A stretch of 6,291 bases of DNA from Acidimicrobiia bacterium (GTDB taxonomy: Bacteria; Actinomycetota; Acidimicrobiia; Spongiisociales; UBA5794): positions 1 to 6,291 of the forward strand of contig JAUVPA010000102.1 of the NCBI GenBank assembly GCA_030598905.1, written 5' to 3'. The position numbers were made by a program, and so were the translations under genes. Of the stretch, positions 1 to 5,890 are shown piece after piece. A model generated the notes under the pieces. The model had not been told where the DNA came from, did not search any database, and was given only the letters and a program-made list of their open reading frames with translations. Numbering within the stretch: position 1 is the stretch's first letter; each line of letters begins with the position of its first letter.

Positions 1-41
1 GTTTTCAAGACCGTCGCCTTCGTCCGCTCGGCCATCCCTCC
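1..41 (-). tRNA. tRNA-Ser(UGA), 5' part, cut by window edge
   Basis: Read on the minus strand from 41, the sequence begins with acceptor strand GGAGGGA. It continues with a D-arm of the serine type (GCCGAGCGG...AAGGC) and runs into an anticodon loop CTTGAAA, giving anticodon TGA, which reads UCA and other UCN codons. The 3' part of the anticodon stem, the long variable arm and the T-arm lie beyond the left edge. The D-arm closely resembles that of the tRNA-Ser(GCU) at 2225. It is transcribed away from the MFS gene. Confidence 0.9.
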
Positions 42-75
42 GGGTCCGCAGTCGCTCCGATTGCGGACGGGCGGA

Positions 76-85
76 AGCGTAGGCT
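76..85. promoter_or_regulatory. overlapping divergent -10-like boxes for MFS gene and tRNA-Ser(UGA)
   Basis: Only 50 bases separate the tRNA-Ser(UGA) 5' end (41) from the MFS start (92), so both promoters must lie here. On the plus strand TAGGCT (80-85) fits the TANNNT pattern and would place the transcription start about at the GTG at 92. On the minus strand TACGCT (81-76) could serve the tRNA. No convincing -35 is visible for either; TTGCGG at 61-66 is too close to the plus-strand box. Pattern match only. Confidence 0.3.
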
Positions 86-91
86 CCCCCG

Positions 92-1426
92 GTGACGTCC
101 CCCACGACCATGCCGACCGGTGCGCGGAGCATCGTCCGTCGGTATTACACGTACGCAGGCATCTACACCTTGGCGGCGTCGGTCATCTGGGGCATCAACA
201 CCCTGTTCTTGCTGGACGCGGGTTTGTCGATTTCCGAAGTTTTCATCGCCAACGCGGCGTTTTCCATTGGCACTGTGCTCTTCGAGATCCCGACGGGCGT
301 CGTCGCCGACACGGTCGGCCGGCGGGCGTCCTTTCTTCTGTCTCTCGTCGTTCTCGCCGCATCAACGTTGGCTTATGTCGGCATGGCGCAAATCGGTGCC
401 GGAGTGGTTCTGTTCTCTGTCGTCTCGATCTTCATGGGCCTCGGCTTTACGTTCTACTCCGGTGCCATGGAGGCGTGGCTTGTCGACGGCGTGCGCGAAC
501 TCGGATTCTCCGGCGACATGGATCGCATCTTCGCCCGTGGCCAGATCGTCGGTGGAGCCGCCATGATGGTGGGGACTGTCGGAGGCGGATTGTTGGGCCA
601 GATCGACCTGGCGATCCCCTTTGTCGTGCGCTCTGTGCTCCTGCTCTTGCTCCTCGTGCTCGCCTTCTTCGGCATGCACGACATCGGCTTCGAGTCGAAG
701 AAGGTCACTGCCAAGACGCTGCCGGCCGAGGCGCGCAAGGTTGCGTCGGCGGGCGTTCGGTTCGGTTGGAACAATCGGCCGTTGCGGCTCTTGATGATCG
801 CCGGTGCCATCCAGAACGGCTTCTTCATCTGGGCCTGGTATGCCTGGCAGCCCTACTTCGTCAACATCCTGACAGATGGTGCGGTGTGGGTGGCAGGAGT
901 CGTCGCCGCACTATTGGCACTTGCGATGATCGTCGGCAACGGATTGGTGTCGTTCTTCGCACGCTTGTTTGGCCGACGAACGACCCTGATGATCGGGACG
1001 GCTGTGGTGTTCTCTCTGGGCTCAATCGGCGTCGGATGGGCAACCTCGTTTCCCGTCGCTCTGGCATTCTTGATCCTCACGTCAATCGCGATCGGTGTGC
1101 AGATGCCGGTTCGTCAGGCGTTCATCCACGAGATGGTGCCTTCGGAGGAGCGGGCCACCGTGGTGTCCTTCGACTCGATGGTGTCCGGTGTCGGCGGCGT
1201 TGCCGGGCAATCGTCGCTCGGTGTTCTCGCGGAGCGGCAGTCCTTCGCCGCCGGCTACGTGGTGGGTGGTGCGGTGGCATTCCTCGCCGTACCGATCGTG
1301 TGGATGGTGCGTCGCACTGGCACACCCGCCGACTACTTCACGGGAACGAAGGTGGAGGGACCCGACGGCTGCGTTCCGACCGGTCTACCGGCGATTGCCA
1401 GCGTGGAGACCGTCGGCAGCGAATAG
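92..1426 (+). CDS. MFS transporter, 12-TM, probable efflux-type
   Basis: This 444-residue protein has the normal length of a 12-helix major facilitator. Hydrophobic segments lie at about 20-42, 50-70, 79-97, 103-123, 150-170, 173-194, 232-255, 265-288, 298-316, 319-338, 362-380 and 387-405, with a charged cytoplasmic loop (195-230, KK and RK clusters) between the halves. The MFS loop 2-3 signature is clear: EIPTGVVADTVGRR (65-78), with Asp73 and Arg77-78. YSGAMEAWLVD (122-132) in helix 4-5 is typical of a group of poorly characterised bacterial MFS exporters. The substrate cannot be told from sequence. The GTG at 92 was chosen because the frame is open there and a -10-like box sits 7 bases upstream, suggesting a leaderless message; ATG at 110 is the alternative and has no Shine-Dalgarno. 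The gene stands alone between serine tRNAs and converges on tRNA-Ser(CGA). Confidence 0.85.
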   Translation: MTSPTTMPTGARSIVRRYYTYAGIYTLAASVIWGINTLFLLDAGLSISEVFIANAAFSIGTVLFEIPTGVVADTVGRRASFLLSLVVLAASTLAYVGMAQIGAGVVLFSVVSIFMGLGFTFYSGAMEAWLVDGVRELGFSGDMDRIFARGQIVGGAAMMVGTVGGGLLGQIDLAIPFVVRSVLLLLLLVLAFFGMHDIGFESKKVTAKTLPAEARKVASAGVRFGWNNRPLRLLMIAGAIQNGFFIWAWYAWQPYFVNILTDGAVWVAGVVAALLALAMIVGNGLVSFFARLFGRRTTLMIGTAVVFSLGSIGVGWATSFPVALAFLILTSIAIGVQMPVRQAFIHEMVPSEERATVVSFDSMVSGVGGVAGQSSLGVLAERQSFAAGYVVGGAVAFLAVPIVWMVRRTGTPADYFTGTKVEGPDGCVPTGLPAIASVETVGSE

Positions 1427-1468
1427 TCGGTAGTCCGATATCCGATTACCGATGTCCGACTGCCGAGC
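1413..1468. repeat. dyad-symmetric sequence with five 7-base-phased CCGA repeats; probable bidirectional terminator
   Basis: CCGA occurs at 1435, 1442, 1449, 1456 and 1463, exactly every 7 bases, as five NCCGANN units. The same stretch is symmetric about 1439/1440: TCGGCAG (1413-1419) with CTGCCGA (1460-1466), TCGGTAGTC (1427-1435) with GATTACCGA (1444-1452, one G-U pair), and GATATC at the centre. The inner arms make a 9-bp stem with an 8-base loop directly after the MFS stop codon (1424-1426). There is no T-tract. The position between convergent genes suggests a terminator; a small intergenic repeat is the alternative. Confidence 0.5.
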
Positions 1469-1470
1469 GG

Positions 1471-1560
1471 CGGAGGGGGTGGGATTTGAACCCACGGAAC
1501 CGGAGAAACCGGCTCAACGGTTTTCGAGACCGCCACATTCGTCCGCTCTGTCACCCCTCC
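1471..1560 (-). tRNA. tRNA-Ser(CGA)
   Basis: On the minus strand from 1560 the cloverleaf is complete: acceptor GGAGGGG pairing with CCCCTCC, anticodon loop CTCGAAA within a GCGGT/ACCGT-type stem (anticodon CGA, reading UCG), a long class II variable arm (GCCGG/CCGGT), T-arm GTGGG-TTCAAAT-CCCAC, and discriminator G. The long variable arm is the serine identity element. CCA is not encoded (CCG follows). The gene lies downstream of tadA on the same strand and converges with the MFS gene. Confidence 0.95.
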
Positions 1561-1563
1561 AAA

Positions 1564-1579
1564 GAGCTGCGGGCAGCTC
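1564..1579 (-). terminator. short hairpin between tadA and tRNA-Ser(CGA)
   Basis: On the minus strand GAGCTG-cccg-CAGCTC forms a 6-bp GC-rich stem with a 4-base loop, followed by TTT and then the tRNA 5' end at 1560. It lies 28 bases beyond the tadA stop. It may be a weak intrinsic terminator for tadA or a structured leader of the tRNA precursor. The T-run is only three long. Confidence 0.35.
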
Positions 1580-1587
1580 GGGCCGGG

Positions 1588-1593
1588 AGTGTA
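1588..1593 (-). promoter_or_regulatory. -10-like box TACACT upstream of tRNA-Ser(CGA)
   Basis: On the minus strand TACACT (1593-1588) lies 27 bases before the tRNA 5' end, between the tadA stop and the hairpin at 1564-1579. The same hexamer precedes tRNA-Ser(GGA). No recognisable -35 is seen, and read-through from tadA is equally possible. Confidence 0.25.
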
Positions 1594-1607
1594 TCCGCCG
1601 TGTCTCC

Positions 1608-2063
1608 TCAGCGGCGGTCGGAGAAGAACGATTCGAGCAACCCTGAACACTCCGCTTCCCGAACACCGGCAACGAGGTCGCAGCGATGGTTCAGGCGCTC
1701 ATCCTGCGGGATGTTGTAGATGCTCCACGCCGCTCCGGCCTTCAGATCGGCCGCGCCGTAGACGATGCGGTCGACGCGGGCCCACACCGCAGCCATGGCG
1801 CACATAGCGCACGGTTCGAGCGTCACCACGAGAGTGTGTCCGTTCAGTCGCCAGTCACCGAGATCTTCCGAACGGGATCTCAGGACGAGCATCTCGGCAT
1901 GTGCCGTCGCATCGCCGATCTCCTCGCGACGGTTCCTGTCGGCGGCGACGATGGCACCGTGGGCGTCGACGAGCACCGCACCGATCGGGACGTCGCCGTG
2001 GTCGACTGAAGCACGTGCTTCGGAGAGGGCCACGTCCATCTCTTTGTGCCACAGGGGTTGCAA
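1608..2063 (-). CDS. tadA: tRNA-specific adenosine deaminase TadA
   Basis: TadA deaminates adenosine 34 to inosine in tRNA-Arg(ACG), letting one tRNA read CGU, CGC and CGA. From the start chosen here it has 151 residues, normal for TadA. It carries the zinc-dependent cytidine/deoxycytidylate deaminase signature: HAE at 55-57 (zinc ligand His55, proton-shuttle Glu57) and PCAMC at 84-88 (zinc ligands Cys85 and Cys88). DVPIGAVLV (24-32), DLKAGAAWS (106-114) and the ECSGLLESFF tail (138-147) are typical TadA segments. The start is TTG at 2063: AGAGGAG lies 5 bases upstream, and this start keeps the PLWHKEMDVAL helix that matches the N-terminus of known TadA. ATG at 2105 would run into tRNA-Ser(GGA), and ATG at 2039 would trim the first helix. 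Its substrate tRNA-Arg(ACG) is encoded 3.7 kb away. With so little room, the tadA promoter must overlap the divergent tRNA-Ser(GGA) gene. Confidence 0.93.
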   Translation of the reverse strand: MQPLWHKEMDVALSEARASVDHGDVPIGAVLVDAHGAIVAADRNRREEIGDATAHAEMLVLRSRSEDLGDWRLNGHTLVVTLEPCAMCAMAAVWARVDRIVYGAADLKAGAAWSIYNIPQDERLNHRCDLVAGVREAECSGLLESFFSDRR

Positions 2064-2068
2064 GTCGG

Positions 2069-2075
2069 CTCCTCT
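2069..2075 (-). promoter_or_regulatory. tadA ribosome binding site AGAGGAG, deciding a TTG start
   Basis: On the minus strand AGAGGAG (2075-2069) is a strong Shine-Dalgarno match, 5 bases before TTG at 2063. Neither in-frame ATG (2105 or 2039) has a site at usable spacing, so this site selects the TTG start. Confidence 0.7.
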
Positions 2076-2080
2076 ACACT
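2075..2080 (+). promoter_or_regulatory. -10-like box TACACT for tRNA-Ser(GGA)
   Basis: TACACT ends 12 bases before the tRNA 5' end, and the intervening leader ends in CCCTT. The same layout (TACNNT, 10-12 bases, leader ending CCTT) precedes tRNA-Ser(GCU) and tRNA-Arg(ACG). The box abuts the tadA ribosome binding site on the other strand. No clear -35 is seen. Confidence 0.4.
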
Positions 2081-2092
2081 CGCCGAGCCCTT

Positions 2093-2181
2093 GGAGGGGT
2101 CGCATAGTCTGGCCTAGTGCGCACGCCTGGAAAGCGTGTAGGTGGTAACCCGCCTCGAGGGTTCGAATCCCTCCCCCTCCG
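2093..2181 (+). tRNA. tRNA-Ser(GGA)
   Basis: The cloverleaf is complete: acceptor GGAGGGG (2093-2099) with CCCCTCC (2174-2180), anticodon stem CACGC/GCGTG with loop CTGGAAA (anticodon GGA, reading UCC and UCU), long variable arm GGTGG/CCGCC, T-arm GAGGG-TTCGAAT-CCCTC, and discriminator G at 2181. CCA is not encoded. It is divergent from tadA and 43 bases upstream of tRNA-Ser(GCU), so the two may be cotranscribed. Confidence 0.95.
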
Positions 2182-2185
2182 CTCT

Positions 2186-2214
2186 TCTACACCAGACCGA
2201 AAAGGCGGTACCCT
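2186..2214 (+). promoter_or_regulatory. candidate promoter of tRNA-Ser(GCU)
   Basis: TCTACA (2186-2191, 4 of 6 matches to TTGACA) and TACCCT (2209-2214) are separated by 17 bases, and the tRNA starts 10 bases further on. This is the best -35/-10 pair seen before any tRNA in the window. tRNA-Ser(GCU) could also be reached by read-through from tRNA-Ser(GGA). Confidence 0.45.
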
Positions 2215-2224
2215 CGTGACCCTT

Positions 2225-2318
<94 letters not shown>

Positions 2319-2346
2319 ACGGCCCGGCGTTCGCGCCTCGGGCCGT
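2319..2346. terminator. hairpin with TTCG loop between tRNA-Ser(GCU) and DUF885 gene
   Basis: ACGGCCC (2319-2325) pairs with GGGCCGT (2340-2346). Inside it GGCG (2326-2329) pairs with CGCC (2334-2337) around a TTCG tetraloop, leaving a 2-base bulge at 2338-2339. The 11 GC-rich pairs start 2 bases after the tRNA CCA and end 12 bases from the converging DUF885 stop codon. There is no T-tract, so this would be an I-shaped, bidirectional terminator if it acts as one. Confidence 0.6.
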
Positions 2347-2357
2347 CCCGTCTCACC

Positions 2358-4028
2358 TCACACGTGTCGGCCGGCCGTCCAGGCGGCGACACGCTCGCTC
2401 ATGACGGGCATCGGAAGCGGCCCGGCACCTAGGAGGACGTCGTGGAATCCACGGATGTCGAAGCGGTCACCCATGGCGTCCTCTGCAGCGCCACGGGCCC
2501 GAGACATCGCCAACTGGCCCGTCTTGTACGCCGTGGCCTGGCCGGGCCATGCGATGTAGCGGTCGATCTCGTTGGCGACGTTGTTGGGAGCCTGGGGAGA
2601 GTTTGACGCCATGAAGTCGATGGCGTTCTGGCGGCTCCATCCCATGGCGTGTATGCCCGTATCGACGACAAGACGGCCTGATCGCCAAGAGTCAAACGAC
2701 AACATGCCGAGCCGAGAAACGTCGTCGGAGTAGAGCCCCATCTCGTCTGCGAGCCGCTCCGTGTAGAGACCCCACCCCTCGTGAAACGCCGTGATGAATC
2801 CATGGCGCCTGAAGTCGGGCAGGTCGAGTTCCTGCGCCAGCGCCAACTGAAGGTGATGTCCGGGCACCGACTCGTGGAACCCAAGTGCCTCGGCCTCGTA
2901 GCGAGTGCGCGTCGTGGGTTCGGTTGTGTTGATGAAGAAGATTCCAGGCCGGGTCCCGTCGTCAGACGGTTGCATGTAGTAGGCGAGCGTTGAATCCTTT
3001 GCTCCCACAGCCGGCATGACCCGAATTTCGCAGGGGGTCTGGTGGATCCGTCCGAACCATTCGGGAACGGCTGCCTCGGCCCGATCGAGTGCACTCTGGG
3101 CCGCGTTGACGATCTGGTCGGGCGTCTCGAACCGGAGTTCGGGATCGTTGCGCAGCCGCTGATAGATCTCCGTCACGTCCTTCGTGCCGGTGAGGTCTCG
3201 ATACTCGCTCTTGAGGCGCTCGATCTCCGCGAGGCCCGTCTGGTGGACCTCGTGTGCTGATACGCCGGTTGTTGTGTGGCGCCGCAGTGCCGTGACGTAG
3301 ACGGCATCCCCGTCGGGCAGCCAACATAGGCCGGGGCGCTCGTCGGGCCGGGCCTTGGGAAGAACCTCGTCGGCAATGACGTCGCGGTACCTCTGGTAGC
3401 CCGGTCGGATCGACCTTCGAACCGCATCCGCCAGGCGATCTCGAAAATCGGCTTCGTCCGCGTCGGTGAAACTGTCCGGCCGGGCGGGGCCGACAACGAA
3501 CGGATCCTTGTCGAGCTCCAGAGCGAGGTATTCGTTGATCTGGCGAATGACTGTGGAGCAGTGAGCTTGGATGGGGGTCCGGTCCTTGGCGACTCCCTGT
3601 CGCAGTCGCTGTCCAAGCTGGTCGAACGCGGTGCCGATCTTGGTCCACTTCTCGACGATGGCGTCGGCGTGTACCGGTTTGGTGATTGGATAGACGGCCG
3701 CGGTGTTCATGAGAGCGAGGTGGAGACCGTTGAACCCCGACACGGCAATCTCCGCCGACCGCGCGGCGAGCCCATCGGCGTAGTAGCCGGCCTGCTGGAT
3801 AAGGACCTCGCGAGACACGCGATCGTGATCACCGAGTGGTCCGGGATCGATCGCCTCGGCTTCGTCTTTGAACGCCCGGTACTCGCCGATTCCCTCGTCT
3901 TCGGCCGATCGCGTGAGGTCATCCATCTCGGCATCGAATTCGTGACGCCCCAGCAGAGACGCTTGTGTCGGATGCCTTGTCATGTGAAACGCCCAGAAGC
4001 GATCACCGAGGACGGCGATATCTTTCAT
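2358..4028 (-). CDS. DUF885-family putative zinc metallopeptidase (second gene of pair)
   Basis: This 556-residue protein has the usual DUF885 length of about 550-600. The likely catalytic motif is HESVPGHHLQ (385-394), an HExxPGH variant of the HExxH metallopeptidase motif; His385 and His390 would bind zinc and Glu386 would act as catalytic base. EGWGLYTERLADEMG (417-431) would supply the third ligand (Glu417). GRLVVDTGIHAMGWS (451-465) is a further conserved family block. No signal peptide or membrane segment is seen, so it is probably cytoplasmic. The family assignment is firm; the peptide substrate is unknown. The start is ATG at 4028, whose ATG overlaps the upstream TGA as ATGA, a sign of translational coupling; GTG at 4040 is in frame but has no usable ribosome site. 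It aligns with the upstream gene along its whole length and looks like a tandem duplicate. It converges on tRNA-Ser(GCU). Confidence 0.88.
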   Translation of the reverse strand: MKDIAVLGDRFWAFHMTRHPTQASLLGRHEFDAEMDDLTRSAEDEGIGEYRAFKDEAEAIDPGPLGDHDRVSREVLIQQAGYYADGLAARSAEIAVSGFNGLHLALMNTAAVYPITKPVHADAIVEKWTKIGTAFDQLGQRLRQGVAKDRTPIQAHCSTVIRQINEYLALELDKDPFVVGPARPDSFTDADEADFRDRLADAVRRSIRPGYQRYRDVIADEVLPKARPDERPGLCWLPDGDAVYVTALRRHTTTGVSAHEVHQTGLAEIERLKSEYRDLTGTKDVTEIYQRLRNDPELRFETPDQIVNAAQSALDRAEAAVPEWFGRIHQTPCEIRVMPAVGAKDSTLAYYMQPSDDGTRPGIFFINTTEPTTRTRYEAEALGFHESVPGHHLQLALAQELDLPDFRRHGFITAFHEGWGLYTERLADEMGLYSDDVSRLGMLSFDSWRSGRLVVDTGIHAMGWSRQNAIDFMASNSPQAPNNVANEIDRYIAWPGQATAYKTGQLAMSRARGAAEDAMGDRFDIRGFHDVLLGAGPLPMPVMSERVAAWTAGRHV

Positions 4029-5713
4029 GCGGTGGACCACTCCCGGACGAGTCGATCCAGCGTGTCCAGCGGTACCTCACCTGACGTGAGCGTGGCGTCA
4101 TGGAAACCCTTGATATCGAAATCGGACCCCATGGCAGCCTCGGCCTCACGGCGCATCCGCTGAATCTCGAGACGTCCGATCATGTACGAACACGCCTGGC
4201 CGGGATCGCCGATGTAGCGATCGACTTCCGCCTCGATGGTGTGCAGTGCCGCCGGCGAGTTGTCCGCCATGTAGTCGATGGCTTGCTGGCGGGTCCACCC
4301 CATGGCGTGGAGACCGGTGTCGACCACCAGACGGCAGGCTCGCGTGGAATCCGCCGACAGCATTCCGACGCGGTCGAGCTCGGACCCGTACATCCCCATC
4401 TCATCGGCCAGGCGCTCGGTGTAGAGCCCCCAACCCTCCGCGTATGCCCCGATGTACGTGTGGCGCCTGAATGCGGGTACCGCGTCGCCGAGTTCCTGGG
4501 CGATGGCGATCTGCAGGTGGTGGCCGGGTATACCTTCGTGGAAGGACGTCGACTCCACGTCGTAGGTTGCCCAGGACGTCGGATCATCGGTGTTCATGAA
4601 GAACATGCCGGGTCGTGAACCGTCGGTGGCCGGCGGGAAGTAGTAGGCGACCGCGCCGCGTTTGGTATCGCGGACGACGCAGTCGGTCATCGGCAGCACG
4701 TTGAACCAGTCAGGCATAGCAGCCCGCGCCTTTTCGAACGCCACTTCCGATGCTGCGATGACGCCCTCAGCCGTCGTGTGGTGTACCTCAGGGTCGTCGC
4801 GCAGCCTCGAGTAGATCTCCTCGAGATCTGTGGAGCCGAGAAGGGGTCCTGCGATCTCGCGGTATTCCTCGTCGAGGCTCGCAACCTGCTGGAGACCGAT
4901 CTGGTGCACCTCTTCGGCCGGCATCGACAACGTCGTGAAGTGGTGGAGCGCCCGGGCGTACACGACTTCGCCATCGGGGAGGAAACACAAGCCAGGTTTC
5001 TCATTGGAGCGGGCTTTAGGTCCGATCTCGTCTCGGATGACGTCTCGGTAGCGAGCGAGGGCGGGTCGTATCGATTCGGTGACTGCCTCCGCCATCTGGT
5101 TCCGCCATTGCTCGGTCTCGGCTTCGCCAAAAGCTGACGGGTCCTTCGTGGCCAGAAGCGGATCGTCCTCGATCGGAAGTGCGAGCCAGGCGTCCAGCTG
5201 CGGCACCGTCTTGTCGACGGCGAACTGCGCAGAAACCCGGCCCTGGGCCAGGCCCTTACGCAAGCGCTCGCTCATCTGATCGAAGGCGATTCCGATGGCA
5301 TGCATCTTCCCGACCATGGCGTCGGCGTGTTCTGCCGTCTCGATGGAGAACCGCGGCGAATAAACCGGGAGCATGGCCTGGGCACCAAACACCGGGCTGA
5401 ACCCGTTGTCGAATACGGGCTCGAATCCAAAGTCGAGTTGTGAGACTTCGAGAAGGGCAGCCTTTGCCTCCGCTAAGAAGATCAGTGACTCCAAGGTCAC
5501 GACATCGTCCCCCTCGGCCCCTTCGATCTGGAGCTGGCGGGCGCGCAGAGCGAAATCACGCAGCTTGGCGGTGTAGTGAGCCGTGCCCTCCTCGGTGTAG
5601 TCGGTCTCTTGATCGATGAAGCGGTAGTCGCCGCGCATGTGAGACAACGTGGGGAGCATCTCGGAGTAGAAGTCCCAATAGTCATCGGCAAGCTGTCGGA
5701 CGGGGTTGGTCAT
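4025..5713 (-). CDS. DUF885-family putative zinc metallopeptidase (first gene of pair)
   Basis: This 562-residue protein is the paralogue of the downstream gene. The putative zinc site is HEGIPGHHLQ (392-401), with His392, Glu393 and His398, plus EGWGLYTERLADEMG (426-440) with Glu426 as likely third ligand. RLVVDTGLHAMGWT (461-474) and DIKGFHDATL (533-542) also match the paralogue. The N-terminal half is mostly helical and charged, with no signal peptide. DUF885 proteins are predicted gluzincin-like peptidases, so peptide or dipeptide breakdown in the cytoplasm is plausible but unproven. ATG at 5713 is the first start after the tRNA-Arg intergenic region; AAGGAG lies 11 bases upstream, a slightly long spacing. 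Its TGA overlaps the next ATG by 4 bases. Where most of the pair reads LGxHEFD near residue 30, this copy reads MRGDYRFID, so the N-termini have diverged. Confidence 0.88.
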   Translation of the reverse strand: MTNPVRQLADDYWDFYSEMLPTLSHMRGDYRFIDQETDYTEEGTAHYTAKLRDFALRARQLQIEGAEGDDVVTLESLIFLAEAKAALLEVSQLDFGFEPVFDNGFSPVFGAQAMLPVYSPRFSIETAEHADAMVGKMHAIGIAFDQMSERLRKGLAQGRVSAQFAVDKTVPQLDAWLALPIEDDPLLATKDPSAFGEAETEQWRNQMAEAVTESIRPALARYRDVIRDEIGPKARSNEKPGLCFLPDGEVVYARALHHFTTLSMPAEEVHQIGLQQVASLDEEYREIAGPLLGSTDLEEIYSRLRDDPEVHHTTAEGVIAASEVAFEKARAAMPDWFNVLPMTDCVVRDTKRGAVAYYFPPATDGSRPGMFFMNTDDPTSWATYDVESTSFHEGIPGHHLQIAIAQELGDAVPAFRRHTYIGAYAEGWGLYTERLADEMGMYGSELDRVGMLSADSTRACRLVVDTGLHAMGWTRQQAIDYMADNSPAALHTIEAEVDRYIGDPGQACSYMIGRLEIQRMRREAEAAMGSDFDIKGFHDATLTSGEVPLDTLDRLVREWSTA

Positions 5714-5724
5714 GGAGGGCTGTG

Positions 5725-5730
5725 CTCCTT
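5725..5730 (-). promoter_or_regulatory. ribosome binding site AAGGAG of the DUF885 operon
   Basis: On the minus strand AAGGAG (5730-5725) lies 11 bases before ATG 5713. The spacing is longer than ideal, but no better site or start is near. The operon promoter must lie in the 61 bases shared with the divergent tRNA-Arg; TAAGGT (5764-5759, minus) is a weak -10 candidate. Confidence 0.5.
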
Positions 5731-5757
5731 GGGGTTTCTGTTCGCAGGGCGGCGCAC

Positions 5758-5763
5758 TACCTT
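5758..5763 (+). promoter_or_regulatory. -10-like box TACCTT for tRNA-Arg(ACG)
   Basis: TACCTT ends 11 bases before the tRNA 5' end and the leader ends in ACCTT, the same arrangement as at tRNA-Ser(GGA) and tRNA-Ser(GCU). TTTCTG (5735-5740) stands at 17-base spacing but is a poor -35 match. The box overlaps the minus-strand TAAGGT candidate of the DUF885 operon. Confidence 0.4.
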
Positions 5764-5774
5764 ATTGGGACCTT

Positions 5775-5852
<78 letters not shown>

Positions 5853-5855
5853 ATG

Positions 5856-5880
5856 GATGCCCTTGCACTGCAAGGGCATC
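5856..5880. repeat. perfect 12-bp palindrome between tRNA-Arg and integrase gene
   Basis: GATGCCCTTGCA (5856-5867) and TGCAAGGGCATC (5869-5880) are exact inverted copies around a single C at 5868. As RNA it would fold as a 10-bp stem with a CACTG loop. It fills most of the 38 bases between the tRNA CCA and the integrase stop. It may be a bidirectional terminator for the converging genes, or a binding site for integrase or an excision factor. There is no T-tract on either side. Confidence 0.6.
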
Positions 5881-5890
5881 TGGCTATCTC

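Noticed and set aside
1434..1468. CRISPR array or minisatellite from the repeated CCGA units
   Set aside because: The units are only 7 bases long with no spacers and span 35 bases. They lack the repeat-spacer structure of CRISPR.
61..1719. Long open frame overlapping the MFS gene on the same strand in another frame
   Set aside because: It is Arg- and Cys-rich with no domain pattern and runs through tRNA-Ser(CGA). The other frame gives a clear MFS protein with signature motifs and hydrophobic helices.
1608..2105. Longer tadA from ATG at 2105
   Set aside because: It would begin inside tRNA-Ser(GGA), lacks a ribosome site, and adds residues with no TadA character. TTG 2063 has AGAGGAG at 5 bases.
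2358..4040. GTG 4040 start for the second DUF885 gene
   Set aside because: GGGAG is too close to this GTG, and the extra four residues are not needed. ATG 4028 gives the standard ATGA overlap.
3561..4618. Plus-strand open frames opposite the DUF885 genes
   Set aside because: They are mirror frames of GC-rich coding DNA with no recognisable domains, and they span the junction of two well-supported minus-strand genes.
5714..5774. Riboswitch or T-box upstream of the DUF885 operon
   Set aside because: Only 61 bases lie between the start codon and tRNA-Arg, with no specifier hairpin, T-box sequence or other recognised aptamer.
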